This document shows, piece after piece, positions 44,671 to 52,326 of a DNA stretch of 64,000 bases. The first letter of the stretch is position 1, and each line of letters begins with the position of its first letter. The translations under genes were made by a program, and so were the position numbers. This DNA is from Giesbergeria sp. (GTDB lineage: Bacteria; Pseudomonadota; Gammaproteobacteria; Burkholderiales; Burkholderiaceae_C), in NCBI GenBank assembly GCA_023150295.1, contig JAKLLE010000005.1, positions 1-64,000 of the forward strand. Direction: 5' to 3'. The notes beneath the pieces were generated by a model. The model did not search any database, had not been told where the DNA came from, and saw nothing but the letters and a program-made list of their open reading frames with translations.

Positions 44671-45788
44671 CATCCGCACAGTTTTCCCGCATGGCCGCCG
44701 CATGGCTGCTGGTCTTGCATGGTGCAGCCTTCGCCCACGGCGGCGAAGACCACGACCACGGCCCCGCCGCAGCACCCCTGCCAGCCACAGGCACCACGGC
44801 CCCCCAGCGCCAGGCCGACGGCAGCCTGTTCATTCCCAAGGCCATCCAGAGGCAATGGAGCTTGCGCACCGTGCGGGCAGACATCCGTGAGCTGCCCACC
44901 TCGGTCGAGTTGCAGGGCAAGGTGGTGGCCGATGCCAATGCCGGAGGGCGTGTGCAGTCCACCCAGCCGGGGCGCATCGAAGCGCCGGACCAGGGTTTGC
45001 CCACCCTGGGCCAGCAGGTTCGCAAAGGACAGGTGCTGGCGCATGTGCGGCCCACCGTGTCGAACACCGAACGCGGCGGCCTGCAGGCCCAGCTGGCCGA
45101 CCTGGATGCACAGCAGGCCATCGCCCAGCGCAAGGCCGATCGATACGCCCAGCTCAAGGGCGCCGTACCGCAGTCGGCCATTGATGCCGCGCGGCTTGAA
45201 TCAGAGGCACTGCGCCAGCGCAGGCAGGCCTTGCAGGCCAGTCTGCAGGCGCCGGAGCCGCTGCGTGCACCGGTGTCGGGCGTGGTCAGCGCGGTGCACG
45301 CCATGGCAGGCCAGGTGGTCGATGCGCGAGAAACGCTGTTCGAGGTGGTCAACCCCGCACAGCTGACCGTGGAGGCACTGGCCTACGAACCCACCCTGGC
45401 CCAGGGCGTGACGGCGGCCAGCACCAGCGTGGCAGGCGCCAGTACCGAACTGCAGTTTGTCGGCAGCGGAAGGCAGTTGCGCGAGCAGGCCTGGGTGCTG
45501 CAGTTCCGCATTCCGTCGGACCAGCATGCACTGGCGGTGGGCCAGTCGGTCAAAGTGATCGCCACCACACGGCAGACGCACAAGGGCGCCGCTGTTCCGC
45601 AGGCGGCCGTGGTGCGCGCTGGCGGGGGCGATCAGGCTGTCTGGGTGCATACGACGGCAGAGAAATTTGAACGCCGCACAGTGCGCGCGCAGACGCTGAG
45701 CGCGGAAAGCACCGCTGTCACCTCCGGCATTGCCGCCGGGGAGCGCGTGGTCACCCAGGGCGCGAGCCTGCTGGCACAGGTGCGCTGA
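44667..45788 (+). CDS. Membrane-fusion (periplasmic adaptor) subunit of metal RND system
   Basis: 373 residues, CzcB/CusB type. Signal peptide and mature start HGGEDHDHG, again His/Asp-rich. Barrel-sandwich hybrid halves at VELQGKVVADANAGGRV and VVSAVHAMAGQVVDARETLF. Helical hairpin from ERGGLQAQLADLDAQQAIAQ to LRQRRQALQASLQAP. C-terminal barrel domain up to ALAVGQSVKVI. It links the inner-membrane pump to the outer-membrane factor. The start overlaps the preceding stop (ATGA). Confidence 0.9.
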   Translation: MTSAQFSRMAAAWLLVLHGAAFAHGGEDHDHGPAAAPLPATGTTAPQRQADGSLFIPKAIQRQWSLRTVRADIRELPTSVELQGKVVADANAGGRVQSTQPGRIEAPDQGLPTLGQQVRKGQVLAHVRPTVSNTERGGLQAQLADLDAQQAIAQRKADRYAQLKGAVPQSAIDAARLESEALRQRRQALQASLQAPEPLRAPVSGVVSAVHAMAGQVVDARETLFEVVNPAQLTVEALAYEPTLAQGVTAASTSVAGASTELQFVGSGRQLREQAWVLQFRIPSDQHALAVGQSVKVIATTRQTHKGAAVPQAAVVRAGGGDQAVWVHTTAEKFERRTVRAQTLSAESTAVTSGIAAGERVVTQGASLLAQVR

Positions 45789-45790
45789 AC

Positions 45791-48700
45791 ATGTTTGACT
45801 TCATCATTCATACCAGCCTGCGCCAGCGCCTGATGGTGCTGGGCTTGTCGCTGTTTCTGGTGGTTTACGGCGCCTTGAGCCTGCGGCAGATGCCAGTCGA
45901 TGTGTTTCCCGACCTGAACAAGCCCACCGTCACGCTGATGACCGAAGCCGGCGGCATGGCGCCGGAAGAAGTCGAGCAGCTGGTCAGCTTTCCCATCGAG
46001 TCGGGCATGAACGGCATGCCCGGGGTGACCCGCGTGCGCTCGGTCTCCGGCGTGGGGCTGTCGATCGTGTATGTCGAGTTCGAGTGGGGCTCGGACATCT
46101 ACCGCAACCGCCAGCAGATTGCCGAGCGCCTGAACCTGGTGCGCGAACAGCTGCCCGAGGGCATCGTGCCGCAAATGGGGCCGATTTCTTCCATCATGGG
46201 CGAGATTCTGCTGATCGCCCTGCCCGCCGACCCCGCCAAGGTCAGCCCGATGCAGGTGCGCGAGTATGCCGACTGGGTGGTGCGCCCCCGGCTGCTCACC
46301 ATCCCGGGCATCGCCCAGGTCACACCCATTGGCGGAGAGGTGCGCCAGTACCGGGTCGAGATTCACCCGGCGAAGCTGCAGGCCCTGGGCATTGAACGGG
46401 AAAAGGTGGACGCAGCGCTGCGCGACTTCGGCGCCAACACCAGCGGTGGCTTCTTGCAGGCGCAGGGCCGTGAATATCTGATCCGGCAGGTGGGCCGCAC
46501 CAGCCGCATCGAAGACCTGCGCAGCGTGGTGGTGGGTGTTAAAAACACCCAGCCCATCCTGTTACACCAGGTGGCAGACGTTCGGCTGGCCCCGGCGGTC
46601 AAGCGCGGCGATGCCAGCTACAAGGGCCAGCCAGCGGTGATTTTGTCGGTGCAAAAGCAGCCTGGCGCCGACAGCGTGGCGCTCACCCAGGCGGTCGAGC
46701 AGGCCATGGCCACGCTGAACAAGGCGCTGCCCCAGGGCATTGAAACGCCGCAGTTCTTGTTCAAGCAGGCCGATTTCATCGAACGCTCGGTGGGCAACGT
46801 CCAGGAAGCCCTGCGCGATGGCGCCATTCTGGTGGCGGTCGTGCTGTTCTTGTTCCTGCTGAATGTGCGTACCACAGTCATCTCGCTGGTGGCCATTCCG
46901 CTGTCGCTGATGGTGACCGCGCTGGTGTTCCGCTATTTCGGCCTGTCGATCAACACGATGACGCTGGGGGGGCTGGCCATCGCCATTGGCGAGCTGGTGG
47001 ACGACGCGGTGGTGGACGTCGAAAACGTGCTGCGCCGCCTGAAGGAAAACCGCCTGAAACCGCAGCCGCTCCCGGCCCTGACGGTGATTGCCGCCGCCTC
47101 CCGCGAGGTGCGTACGGGCGTCGTCTATGCCACCCTGGTCGTGGTGCTGGTGTTTGTGCCTTTGTTTGCCCTGCCGGGCATCGAAGGCCGGTTGTTCACT
47201 CCGCTGGGCATTGCGTATGTGGTGTCTATCCTGGCCAGCATGGTGGTGGCCGTCACCATCACGCCCGTGCTGTGCTACTACCTGCTGCCGCGCATGAAGC
47301 AACTGCATGCGGGCGACAGCCCGCTGGCGGCCTGGCTCAAGCGCTGGGATGCCCGCTTGCTGAACGGGTCGTTCGATCATTCCCGCACCCTGCTGGCGGG
47401 TGCGCTGGTCGTGGTTCTGGCGGTTGCCGCCAGCGTGCCCTTCTTTCCGCGCTCGTTCCTGCCGCCCTTCAACGAAGGCACGCTCACGGTGAACGTGTTG
47501 CTCAACCCCGGCACCTCGCTGGAAGAGTCCAACCGCATCGCAACACTGGCCGAGCAACTGGCCATGCAAGTTCCTGAGGTTACCCAGGTGGGCCGCAGAA
47601 CCGGCCGAGCCGAACTGGACGAACATGCGGAAGGGGTGCACTACACCGAGATGGACATCGACCTCAAGATGTCCGAGCGCAGCCGCGATGTTGTGGTGCA
47701 GGACATTCGCGCCCGACTGGCCACCCTGCCCGCAGCCACCAGCGTGGGGCAACCCATTTCGCACCGCCTGGACCACCTGCTCTCGGGCGTGCGGGCGCAG
47801 ATCGCGCTGAAGGTGTACGGGGACGACCTGGACACGCTGCGGGGCCTGGCAGGCGACCTGCGCGACCGCCTGTCGCGCATTCCGGGCATCACCGACCTGC
47901 AGATCGAGAAGCAGGTGCTGATTCCGCAGATCAAGATCCACCTGGACTACGAGCAGGCCGCACGCTACGGCGTCGCACCCGGTGCGGTCTTGCGATCCTT
48001 GCAACAGATGATCGAAGGCGAACGCATCACCCAGATCGTTGAAGGCAACCGCCGCTTTGACCTGGTGGTGCGCCTGCCCGAGGACGACCGCGGGTTGCAC
48101 GCCCTGAAGGGCTTGCTGATCGAAACCCCCACGGGGGCGGTTCCGCTGTCCCTGCTGGCAACCATCGAAGACGGCGAAGGCCCCAACCAGGTCAGCCGCG
48201 AGAACGCGCGCCGACGCATCGTGGTGTCGGCCAACACCGACGGCAGCGACATGGCGCGCATCATTGGCGACATCCGCACCACGTTGGCCGCCGCGCCCAT
48301 GCCGGAAGGCTATTTCACGGCGCTTGAAGGCCAGTTCCAGGCCCAGGAGCAGGCGGCCCGGTTGATTGCCCTGCTGGCCCTGGTGTCGCTGGCCATGATC
48401 TTCCTGGTGCTCTACAGCCGCTACCGATCCACCGTGCTGACCCTCATCATCATGGGCAACATTCCGCTGGCCCTGGTGGGCAGTGTGCTGGCACTGTGGA
48501 TCTCGGGCCAGCCGCTGTCGGTGGCCGCGCTGGTGGGCTTCATCACGCTGACGGGCATCTCGACGCGCAACGGCATCCTCAAGATCAGCCACTACATCAA
48601 CCTGTGCGCGTTCGAGGGTGAAAAATTTGGCAAGCAACTCATCGTGCGCGGCTCGCTCGAGCGCCTCACCCCGGTGCTGATGACGGCGCTGGTCGCTGCC

Positions 48701-48907
48701 TTCGCGCTGGTGCCGCTGCTGGTGTCGGCAGATGCCCCCGGCAAGGAAGTGCTGCACCCCGTGGCCGTGGTGATTTTCGGCGGCCTGGTCAGCTCCACGC
48801 TGCTCGACACCTTGCTGACGCCGCTGATGTTCTGGCGCTGGGGCGAAAAGCCATTGGAGCACCTGCTGGCGCTGCGCAGCCAGGAAAAATCGCAAGACAG
48901 TTTCTAA
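45791..48907 (+). CDS. HME-RND heavy-metal efflux pump, inner-membrane subunit (CusA/CzcA family)
   Basis: 1038 residues, normal for the family, proton-driven antiporter exporting metal ions to the adaptor and outer-membrane channel. MPVDVFPDLNKPTVT near the N-terminus, PEEVEQLVSFPIE, porter domains, and twelve helices with large loops after TM1 and TM7. The TM4 segment is GGLAIAIGELVDDAVVDVEN: two adjacent Asp in place of the CzcA or CusA residues at this position, so the ion cannot be predicted by motif alone. The remaining island favours Cu or Ag. Starts three bases after the adaptor stop. Confidence 0.93.
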   Translation: MFDFIIHTSLRQRLMVLGLSLFLVVYGALSLRQMPVDVFPDLNKPTVTLMTEAGGMAPEEVEQLVSFPIESGMNGMPGVTRVRSVSGVGLSIVYVEFEWGSDIYRNRQQIAERLNLVREQLPEGIVPQMGPISSIMGEILLIALPADPAKVSPMQVREYADWVVRPRLLTIPGIAQVTPIGGEVRQYRVEIHPAKLQALGIEREKVDAALRDFGANTSGGFLQAQGREYLIRQVGRTSRIEDLRSVVVGVKNTQPILLHQVADVRLAPAVKRGDASYKGQPAVILSVQKQPGADSVALTQAVEQAMATLNKALPQGIETPQFLFKQADFIERSVGNVQEALRDGAILVAVVLFLFLLNVRTTVISLVAIPLSLMVTALVFRYFGLSINTMTLGGLAIAIGELVDDAVVDVENVLRRLKENRLKPQPLPALTVIAAASREVRTGVVYATLVVVLVFVPLFALPGIEGRLFTPLGIAYVVSILASMVVAVTITPVLCYYLLPRMKQLHAGDSPLAAWLKRWDARLLNGSFDHSRTLLAGALVVVLAVAASVPFFPRSFLPPFNEGTLTVNVLLNPGTSLEESNRIATLAEQLAMQVPEVTQVGRRTGRAELDEHAEGVHYTEMDIDLKMSERSRDVVVQDIRARLATLPAATSVGQPISHRLDHLLSGVRAQIALKVYGDDLDTLRGLAGDLRDRLSRIPGITDLQIEKQVLIPQIKIHLDYEQAARYGVAPGAVLRSLQQMIEGERITQIVEGNRRFDLVVRLPEDDRGLHALKGLLIETPTGAVPLSLLATIEDGEGPNQVSRENARRRIVVSANTDGSDMARIIGDIRTTLAAAPMPEGYFTALEGQFQAQEQAARLIALLALVSLAMIFLVLYSRYRSTVLTLIIMGNIPLALVGSVLALWISGQPLSVAALVGFITLTGISTRNGILKISHYINLCAFEGEKFGKQLIVRGSLERLTPVLMTALVAAFALVPLLVSADAPGKEVLHPVAVVIFGGLVSSTLLDTLLTPLMFWRWGEKPLEHLLALRSQEKSQDSF

Positions 48908-48954
48908 CAACCCACTTCCCAGCGACAGGCTGGGCTCAAGACGAAGGAGCCTCC

Positions 48955-49413
48955 ATGAATAACGCCCGATTTTTGACTTCTGTTGCTTTTGTGCTTGCCG
49001 CCGGTGCCACGAGCGTGCACGCACACGACGACGCCTACCTGGATACACAGCAGGCACCGAATGGCGGCCAGTTGCGCATGGCGGGTGTTTATCACCTGGA
49101 ACTGGTGGTGGACAAATCAACCCCGCAGGCGGCTGACAAGCCCGTGGTGGTCTACGTCACCGACCACGCGGGGCAAAAAGTGCCCACCCAAGGCGCCACC
49201 GGCAACGCCACCATCCTTGCCGCCAAGGGCAAGGCCAGCGTGGCACTGGTGCCCGACGGCGACAACCGCCTCAAGGGCACCGGGAACTATGCATCCACCC
49301 CCGACATGAAGGCCATCATCAGCTTCACGGCCAAGGGTCAGCCCCCGGAAACCGCGCGCTTTACCCCGCTGCTCAAAACCAAGGATGCGCATTCAGATCA
49401 CAAAATGCACTGA
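48955..49413 (+). CDS. Secreted metal-island protein with His-rich ends
   Basis: 152 residues. Signal peptide cut near residue 23, mature start HDDAYLDTQQAPNGGQLRMA. The middle has alternating beta strands (HLELVVDKSTPQAADKPVVV, AGQKVPTQGATGNATIL), and it ends KTKDAHSDHKMH. No named family recognised; the type recurs downstream of metal RND pumps. A periplasmic metal-binding chaperone is the natural guess from the His/Asp/Met-rich ends. AAGGAG lies before the ATG. Confidence 0.72.
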   Translation: MNNARFLTSVAFVLAAGATSVHAHDDAYLDTQQAPNGGQLRMAGVYHLELVVDKSTPQAADKPVVVYVTDHAGQKVPTQGATGNATILAAKGKASVALVPDGDNRLKGTGNYASTPDMKAIISFTAKGQPPETARFTPLLKTKDAHSDHKMH

Positions 49414-49466
49414 CACCTATGACACAACGAACGTCTTCATCCATTTGCCATTCGAGGAAAAGTACC

Positions 49467-49964
49467 ATGACCAAATCCACGGCAGTCTCCAACAAGACCT
49501 TCACAACGCTCGCTTTGACGGCAGCACTCGCCTTTGCCAGCACTTCGGCCTGGGCCACCAACCATGAGCCGGATCACTCGGCCCACCACCCCGGAGTTCC
49601 CTCCGCAACCCCTGCGCCCGACAGCGGCGCCACGGTGCCTCCCCAGGTCATGCAAAAACAGATGCAGGCCATGAAGGCCATGCACGAAAAGATGATGAAT
49701 GCCAAAACGCCCGAGGAACGCAGCGCGCTGATGGCCGAACACATGCAGACCATGCGGGAAGGCATGGGGATGATGCAGAAAATGGGGCAGTCCGGCGGCA
49801 TGGGCGGCATGGGCGGTATGGGTGCATCCAAAGGCGGCAAAGCCATGGCGTGTGACATGCATGAATCGCACCGCATGATGGGCATGCGCATGGAAATGAT
49901 GGAGTCCATGATGCAGATGATGATGGATCGCATGCAGTCACCCATGGCACCTGCGGCCGAGTAA
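49467..49964 (+). CDS. Methionine-rich periplasmic protein
   Basis: 165 residues from ATG at 49467 (GAGGA upstream). Signal peptide with cleavage near ATSAWA, then an H-rich stretch (NHEPDHSAHHPG). The remainder has many Met: MQKQMQAMKAMHEKMMNAKT, MGMMQKMG, MGGMGGMGASKGG and MEMMESMMQMMMDRMQ. Met/His-rich proteins of this kind bind Cu(I)/Ag(I) in the periplasm (CusF/PcoE-like role), so the substrate range of the island is likely copper or silver. No domain family assigned. Confidence 0.78.
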   Translation: MTKSTAVSNKTFTTLALTAALAFASTSAWATNHEPDHSAHHPGVPSATPAPDSGATVPPQVMQKQMQAMKAMHEKMMNAKTPEERSALMAEHMQTMREGMGMMQKMGQSGGMGGMGGMGASKGGKAMACDMHESHRMMGMRMEMMESMMQMMMDRMQSPMAPAAE

Positions 49965-49973
49965 GGGGTCAAC

Positions 49974-50246
49974 ATGAGCCACAACCACTCCCCTCATCAG
50001 ATACCGGGACAGCACACCCAGAAAGATGGGAGCTTTTGGCGTTCCCGGTATTCCATCGGGCTCCTGGTGATCGGGGCTGTTGCTGGCTACTTTCTATGGA
50101 CCGAACATCGCGCCCACCTGTCGCAATGGTGGCCCTACGCGATTTTGTTGCTTTGTCCGTTGATGCACGTTTTCATGCATGGCGGGCATGGCGGGAACGC
50201 GAATGGTGGGACATCGCAGCAGGACGACGACCAGCGCAGGAGCTAA
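49974..50246 (+). CDS. DUF2933-like small membrane protein
   Basis: 90 residues. His-rich cytoplasmic or periplasmic N-terminus (MSHNHSPHQIPGQHTQ), one or two membrane helices (SIGLLVIGAVAGYFLW, WPYAILLLCPLMHVFMH), and a Gly/His tail (GGHGGNANGG). The CPLMHVFMHGGHGG segment is the DUF2933 signature. Commonly found in copper-resistance loci. Starts 9 bases after the Met-rich gene. Confidence 0.82.
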   Translation: MSHNHSPHQIPGQHTQKDGSFWRSRYSIGLLVIGAVAGYFLWTEHRAHLSQWWPYAILLLCPLMHVFMHGGHGGNANGGTSQQDDDQRRS

Positions 50247-50251
50247 AAACC

Positions 50252-50884
50252 ATGGATCACTCAGCACCCTCCTACGGCCTGTGGCTGCTGGTGGCCATCA
50301 ACGTCGCGGTCTTCGCCATGTTCGCCTTCAGCTTCTTCAAGCCGACCACCGCACGCGACTGGCGCAGTTTTGGCGCGTTCACGGCATTTATCGTCGCGCT
50401 GTTTGTCGAGATGTACGGCTTTCCGCTGACCATCTACTTCATGGCAGGTTGGTTGGGACAAAATTACCCGGAGGTTGACTTTTTGAGTCATGACGCCGGG
50501 CATCTTTTGGAGCTTTTGTTTGGCTGGGGTGGTGATCCCCATTGGGGCCCGTTCCACATACTGAGCTACCTGTTCATCGGCGGCGGATTCTGGATCCTGG
50601 CCGAAGCCTGGCCGACGCTATATGCGGCCCAGCGCCAAGGCCAGCTGGCGCAGTCAGGCCTTTACGCCAAGGTGCGCCACCCGCAGTACATCGGGTTCGT
50701 GCTGATCATGTTCGGTTTCCTGTTGCAATGGCCGACCATCCTCACCTTGTTGATGTTTCCTGTCCTCTTGTTCATGTACGGCCGCCTGGCATTGACCGAA
50801 GAGCGTGAGAGCGCTGCGCGTTTCGGTCTGGTCTGGCAAGAGTATGCGAGCCGCGTACCGCGTTTCGTTCCCCGGCTGGGCTGA
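50252..50884 (+). CDS. Isoprenylcysteine carboxyl methyltransferase-like membrane protein
   Basis: 210 residues from MDHSAPSYGLWLL, with CAGGAG 9 bases upstream. Multiple membrane helices. The C-terminal ICMT/phospholipid methyltransferase segment is KVRHPQYIGFVLIMFGFLLQ, then ALTEERESAARFG and WQEYASRVPRFVP, with the RHPxYxG and E-E SAM/phospholipid-binding features. No eukaryotic substrate exists here; in copper loci these proteins have an unknown methyltransferase-like role. Start overlap is absent, but the gene is tightly packed after DUF2933. Confidence 0.82.
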   Translation: MDHSAPSYGLWLLVAINVAVFAMFAFSFFKPTTARDWRSFGAFTAFIVALFVEMYGFPLTIYFMAGWLGQNYPEVDFLSHDAGHLLELLFGWGGDPHWGPFHILSYLFIGGGFWILAEAWPTLYAAQRQGQLAQSGLYAKVRHPQYIGFVLIMFGFLLQWPTILTLLMFPVLLFMYGRLALTEERESAARFGLVWQEYASRVPRFVPRLG

Positions 50885-50925
50885 CAAGTGACCGCAGCGG
50901 ACTATTTCAACTGTCGAGGTAAACC

Positions 50926-51204
50926 ATGACTTCCACCGATCTGGTCATTTCGGGCATGACTTGCCCCATGTGCACGGCGCGTGTCACGCAAGCCTTGTGT
51001 ACCGTCGCCGGAGTGCAAACTGTCGACGTCGATTGGAAGACGGGCATTGCACACGTCAAGGGCGACGCAACCATGGAGCCGCTTTCAGACGATCTTTTGG
51101 TTCTTGCACTGGAAGAAGCGGGATACCCAGCCCGCATCTTGCGTCCGGGCGCGCCCCAACCGCCCACCGCCGCAGTCAAGTCTGGATGCTGTTGCAAGCG
51201 CTGA
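50926..51204 (+). CDS. Heavy-metal-associated (HMA) domain protein
   Basis: 92 residues. Metal motif GMTCPMCTARVTQAL (MxCxxC, about residues 10-24) in a ferredoxin-like beta-alpha-beta-beta-alpha-beta fold (GVQTVDVDWKTGIAHVKGDA). The C-terminus adds a Cys cluster (VKSGCCCKR). Acts as a cytoplasmic or periplasmic metallochaperone; GMTCPMC resembles MerP. No signal peptide is visible, so it is more likely cytoplasmic. The extra Cys tail is unusual for CopZ-type proteins. Confidence 0.88.
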   Translation: MTSTDLVISGMTCPMCTARVTQALCTVAGVQTVDVDWKTGIAHVKGDATMEPLSDDLLVLALEEAGYPARILRPGAPQPPTAAVKSGCCCKR

Positions 51205-51205
51205 C

Positions 51206-51712
51206 ATGACCGGCACCCTCATGAAAAAAATCGGTTGGAAACTGGGCCTGGGCGGACTCCTGGCGGTATTCCTGATGGCCGCAGGCACGTCTCTGCTGGG
51301 TTCACGGAGTCAATCGATGCCGGATCAATTGCGCGCCAATGATCCGCATGTCGTGAATGTGGGTGCCGGCCTGTACACCCAGCATTGCGCCGCGTGCCAC
51401 GGAGCCCGTGGTGAAGGGCAGCCAAACTGGCGCGAGCATGGCCCCGATGGCCGCCTACCTGCCCCGCCGCATGACGAAAGCGGTCACACCTGGCACCACC
51501 CGGACGCACAACTCTTCGCCATCACCAAATATGGGCTGGCGAAATTGATTCAGCAGCCTGACTACCAGACCAACATGCCTGTTTACGACGGTGTGTTGAG
51601 TGACTCCGAAATCAATGCCGTGCTTTCATGGATCAAGGCACAGTGGCCCAAGGAGATTCAAGCACGGCACGACCAGGTCAACGCGCAGTACCAAAAGTCG
51701 CTTGAGCACTGA
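51206..51712 (+). CDS. Class I cytochrome c
   Basis: 168 residues from ATG at 51206 (51221 also possible). N-terminal membrane anchor or uncleaved signal (WKLGLGGLLAVFLMAAGTSL). Haem-binding HCAACHG at about residue 60, distal Met candidate in QTNMPVYDGVLSD, and a C-terminal amphipathic helix (INAVLSWIKAQW). It overlaps nothing but starts two bases after the HMA gene. A cytochrome in a metal island may take part in copper oxidation or periplasmic electron transfer; that is inference. Confidence 0.87.
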   Translation: MTGTLMKKIGWKLGLGGLLAVFLMAAGTSLLGSRSQSMPDQLRANDPHVVNVGAGLYTQHCAACHGARGEGQPNWREHGPDGRLPAPPHDESGHTWHHPDAQLFAITKYGLAKLIQQPDYQTNMPVYDGVLSDSEINAVLSWIKAQWPKEIQARHDQVNAQYQKSLEH

Positions 51713-51740
51713 GCCAGCGCCTCTGGCCCATTCGCAGCAC

Positions 51741-51758
51741 TTTTCTGTCGACAGAAAA
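51741..51758. promoter_or_regulatory. Perfect 18-bp palindrome
   Basis: TTTTCTGTCGACAGAAAA is self-complementary with no loop. It lies between the cytochrome c stop and the convergent gene. Flanking T and A runs would serve as U tracts on either strand, so it may be a bidirectional terminator, or a binding site. Confidence 0.5.
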
Positions 51759-51764
51759 AGATAG

Positions 51765-51786
51765 GCCCGATGCACAAGCATCGGGC
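51765..51786 (-). terminator. Hairpin terminator of the 51807 gene
   Basis: GCCCGATGC (51765-51773) and GCATCGGGC (51778-51786) form a perfect 9-bp stem with loop ACAA. On the minus strand it is followed by CTATCTTTTTCTG, a T-rich tail, so it terminates the gene ending at 51807. Confidence 0.75.
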
Positions 51787-51806
51787 TGAAAGGGGAAATG
51801 AAGCGA

Positions 51807-52109
51807 TTAGTTGATGTAAAGGTTCTTCAGCTGTCCGTTCTTGTCATCCAGCACCTGCTGGCGAGATTGGCTGGTTTGAGCACCCGTATTGGTCTTATCC
51901 ACGATTTCTGGCGTCATCGAATCACCATGCAGCATCTTGGCATGGACGTTCGGATCGACTCGACTCTTGGCCGTGTTTTGGCCAATGTGCTCAGGCGTGA
52001 AATGAACAATATCGCCGTTCCCTTGGTGCCAGGCGGAAGTGGCCTGAGACAAGCCAGACAAAGTGACAAGGGCAATGGCGAGAGAGAGCTTTACAGTTTT
52101 GGTGGTCAT
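51807..52109 (-). CDS. Hypothetical periplasmic protein of the metal island
   Basis: 100 residues from ATG at 52109 with AAGGAC upstream. Signal peptide (KLSLAIALVTLSGLSQATSA). The short mature part has GNGDIVHFTPEHIGQNTAKS, RVDPNVHAKMLHGDSMTPEI, and ends QLKNLYIN. Several His and Met residues could bind metal. No family recognised. Divergent from the metal ATPase, so possibly coregulated. Confidence 0.65.
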   Translation of the reverse strand: MTTKTVKLSLAIALVTLSGLSQATSAWHQGNGDIVHFTPEHIGQNTAKSRVDPNVHAKMLHGDSMTPEIVDKTNTGAQTSQSRQQVLDDKNGQLKNLYIN

Positions 52110-52270
52110 TTTGAAGTCCTTGCAATGAAAAGTGAGGCTGGATTTCCTGCCTGTGCGAAGAGCACGAGTGAACTGTAAGAAGCCGCCACCCACAGGACGC
52201 TGACCACCACATTACGTTTTGTTCATTTCGAACCCTGTGCATTCCACTTGGTGGATGCGCACCGTCCGCC

Positions 52271-52301
52271 TTGACTTTGCCACCGTGACAGGGTTCATCA
52301 T
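52271..52301 (+). promoter_or_regulatory. Candidate MerR-type promoter of the metal ATPase gene
   Basis: TTGACT (52271-52276) and CATCAT (52296-52301) are 19 bases apart, the elongated spacing recognised by MerR-family activators. The spacer contains an imperfect inverted repeat (ACTTTGCC and GACAGGGT). Predicted start at about 52308 precedes the AGGAG at 52313-52317. Confidence 0.4.
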
Positions 52302-52326
52302 GAAATCGAGTCAGGAGCCATCCACC

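Noticed and set aside
46562..49120. Long minus-strand open frame opposite the RND pump gene
   Set aside because: A shadow of high-GC codon use on the plus strand; its translation is low-complexity with no domain, while the plus strand encodes a complete RND pump.
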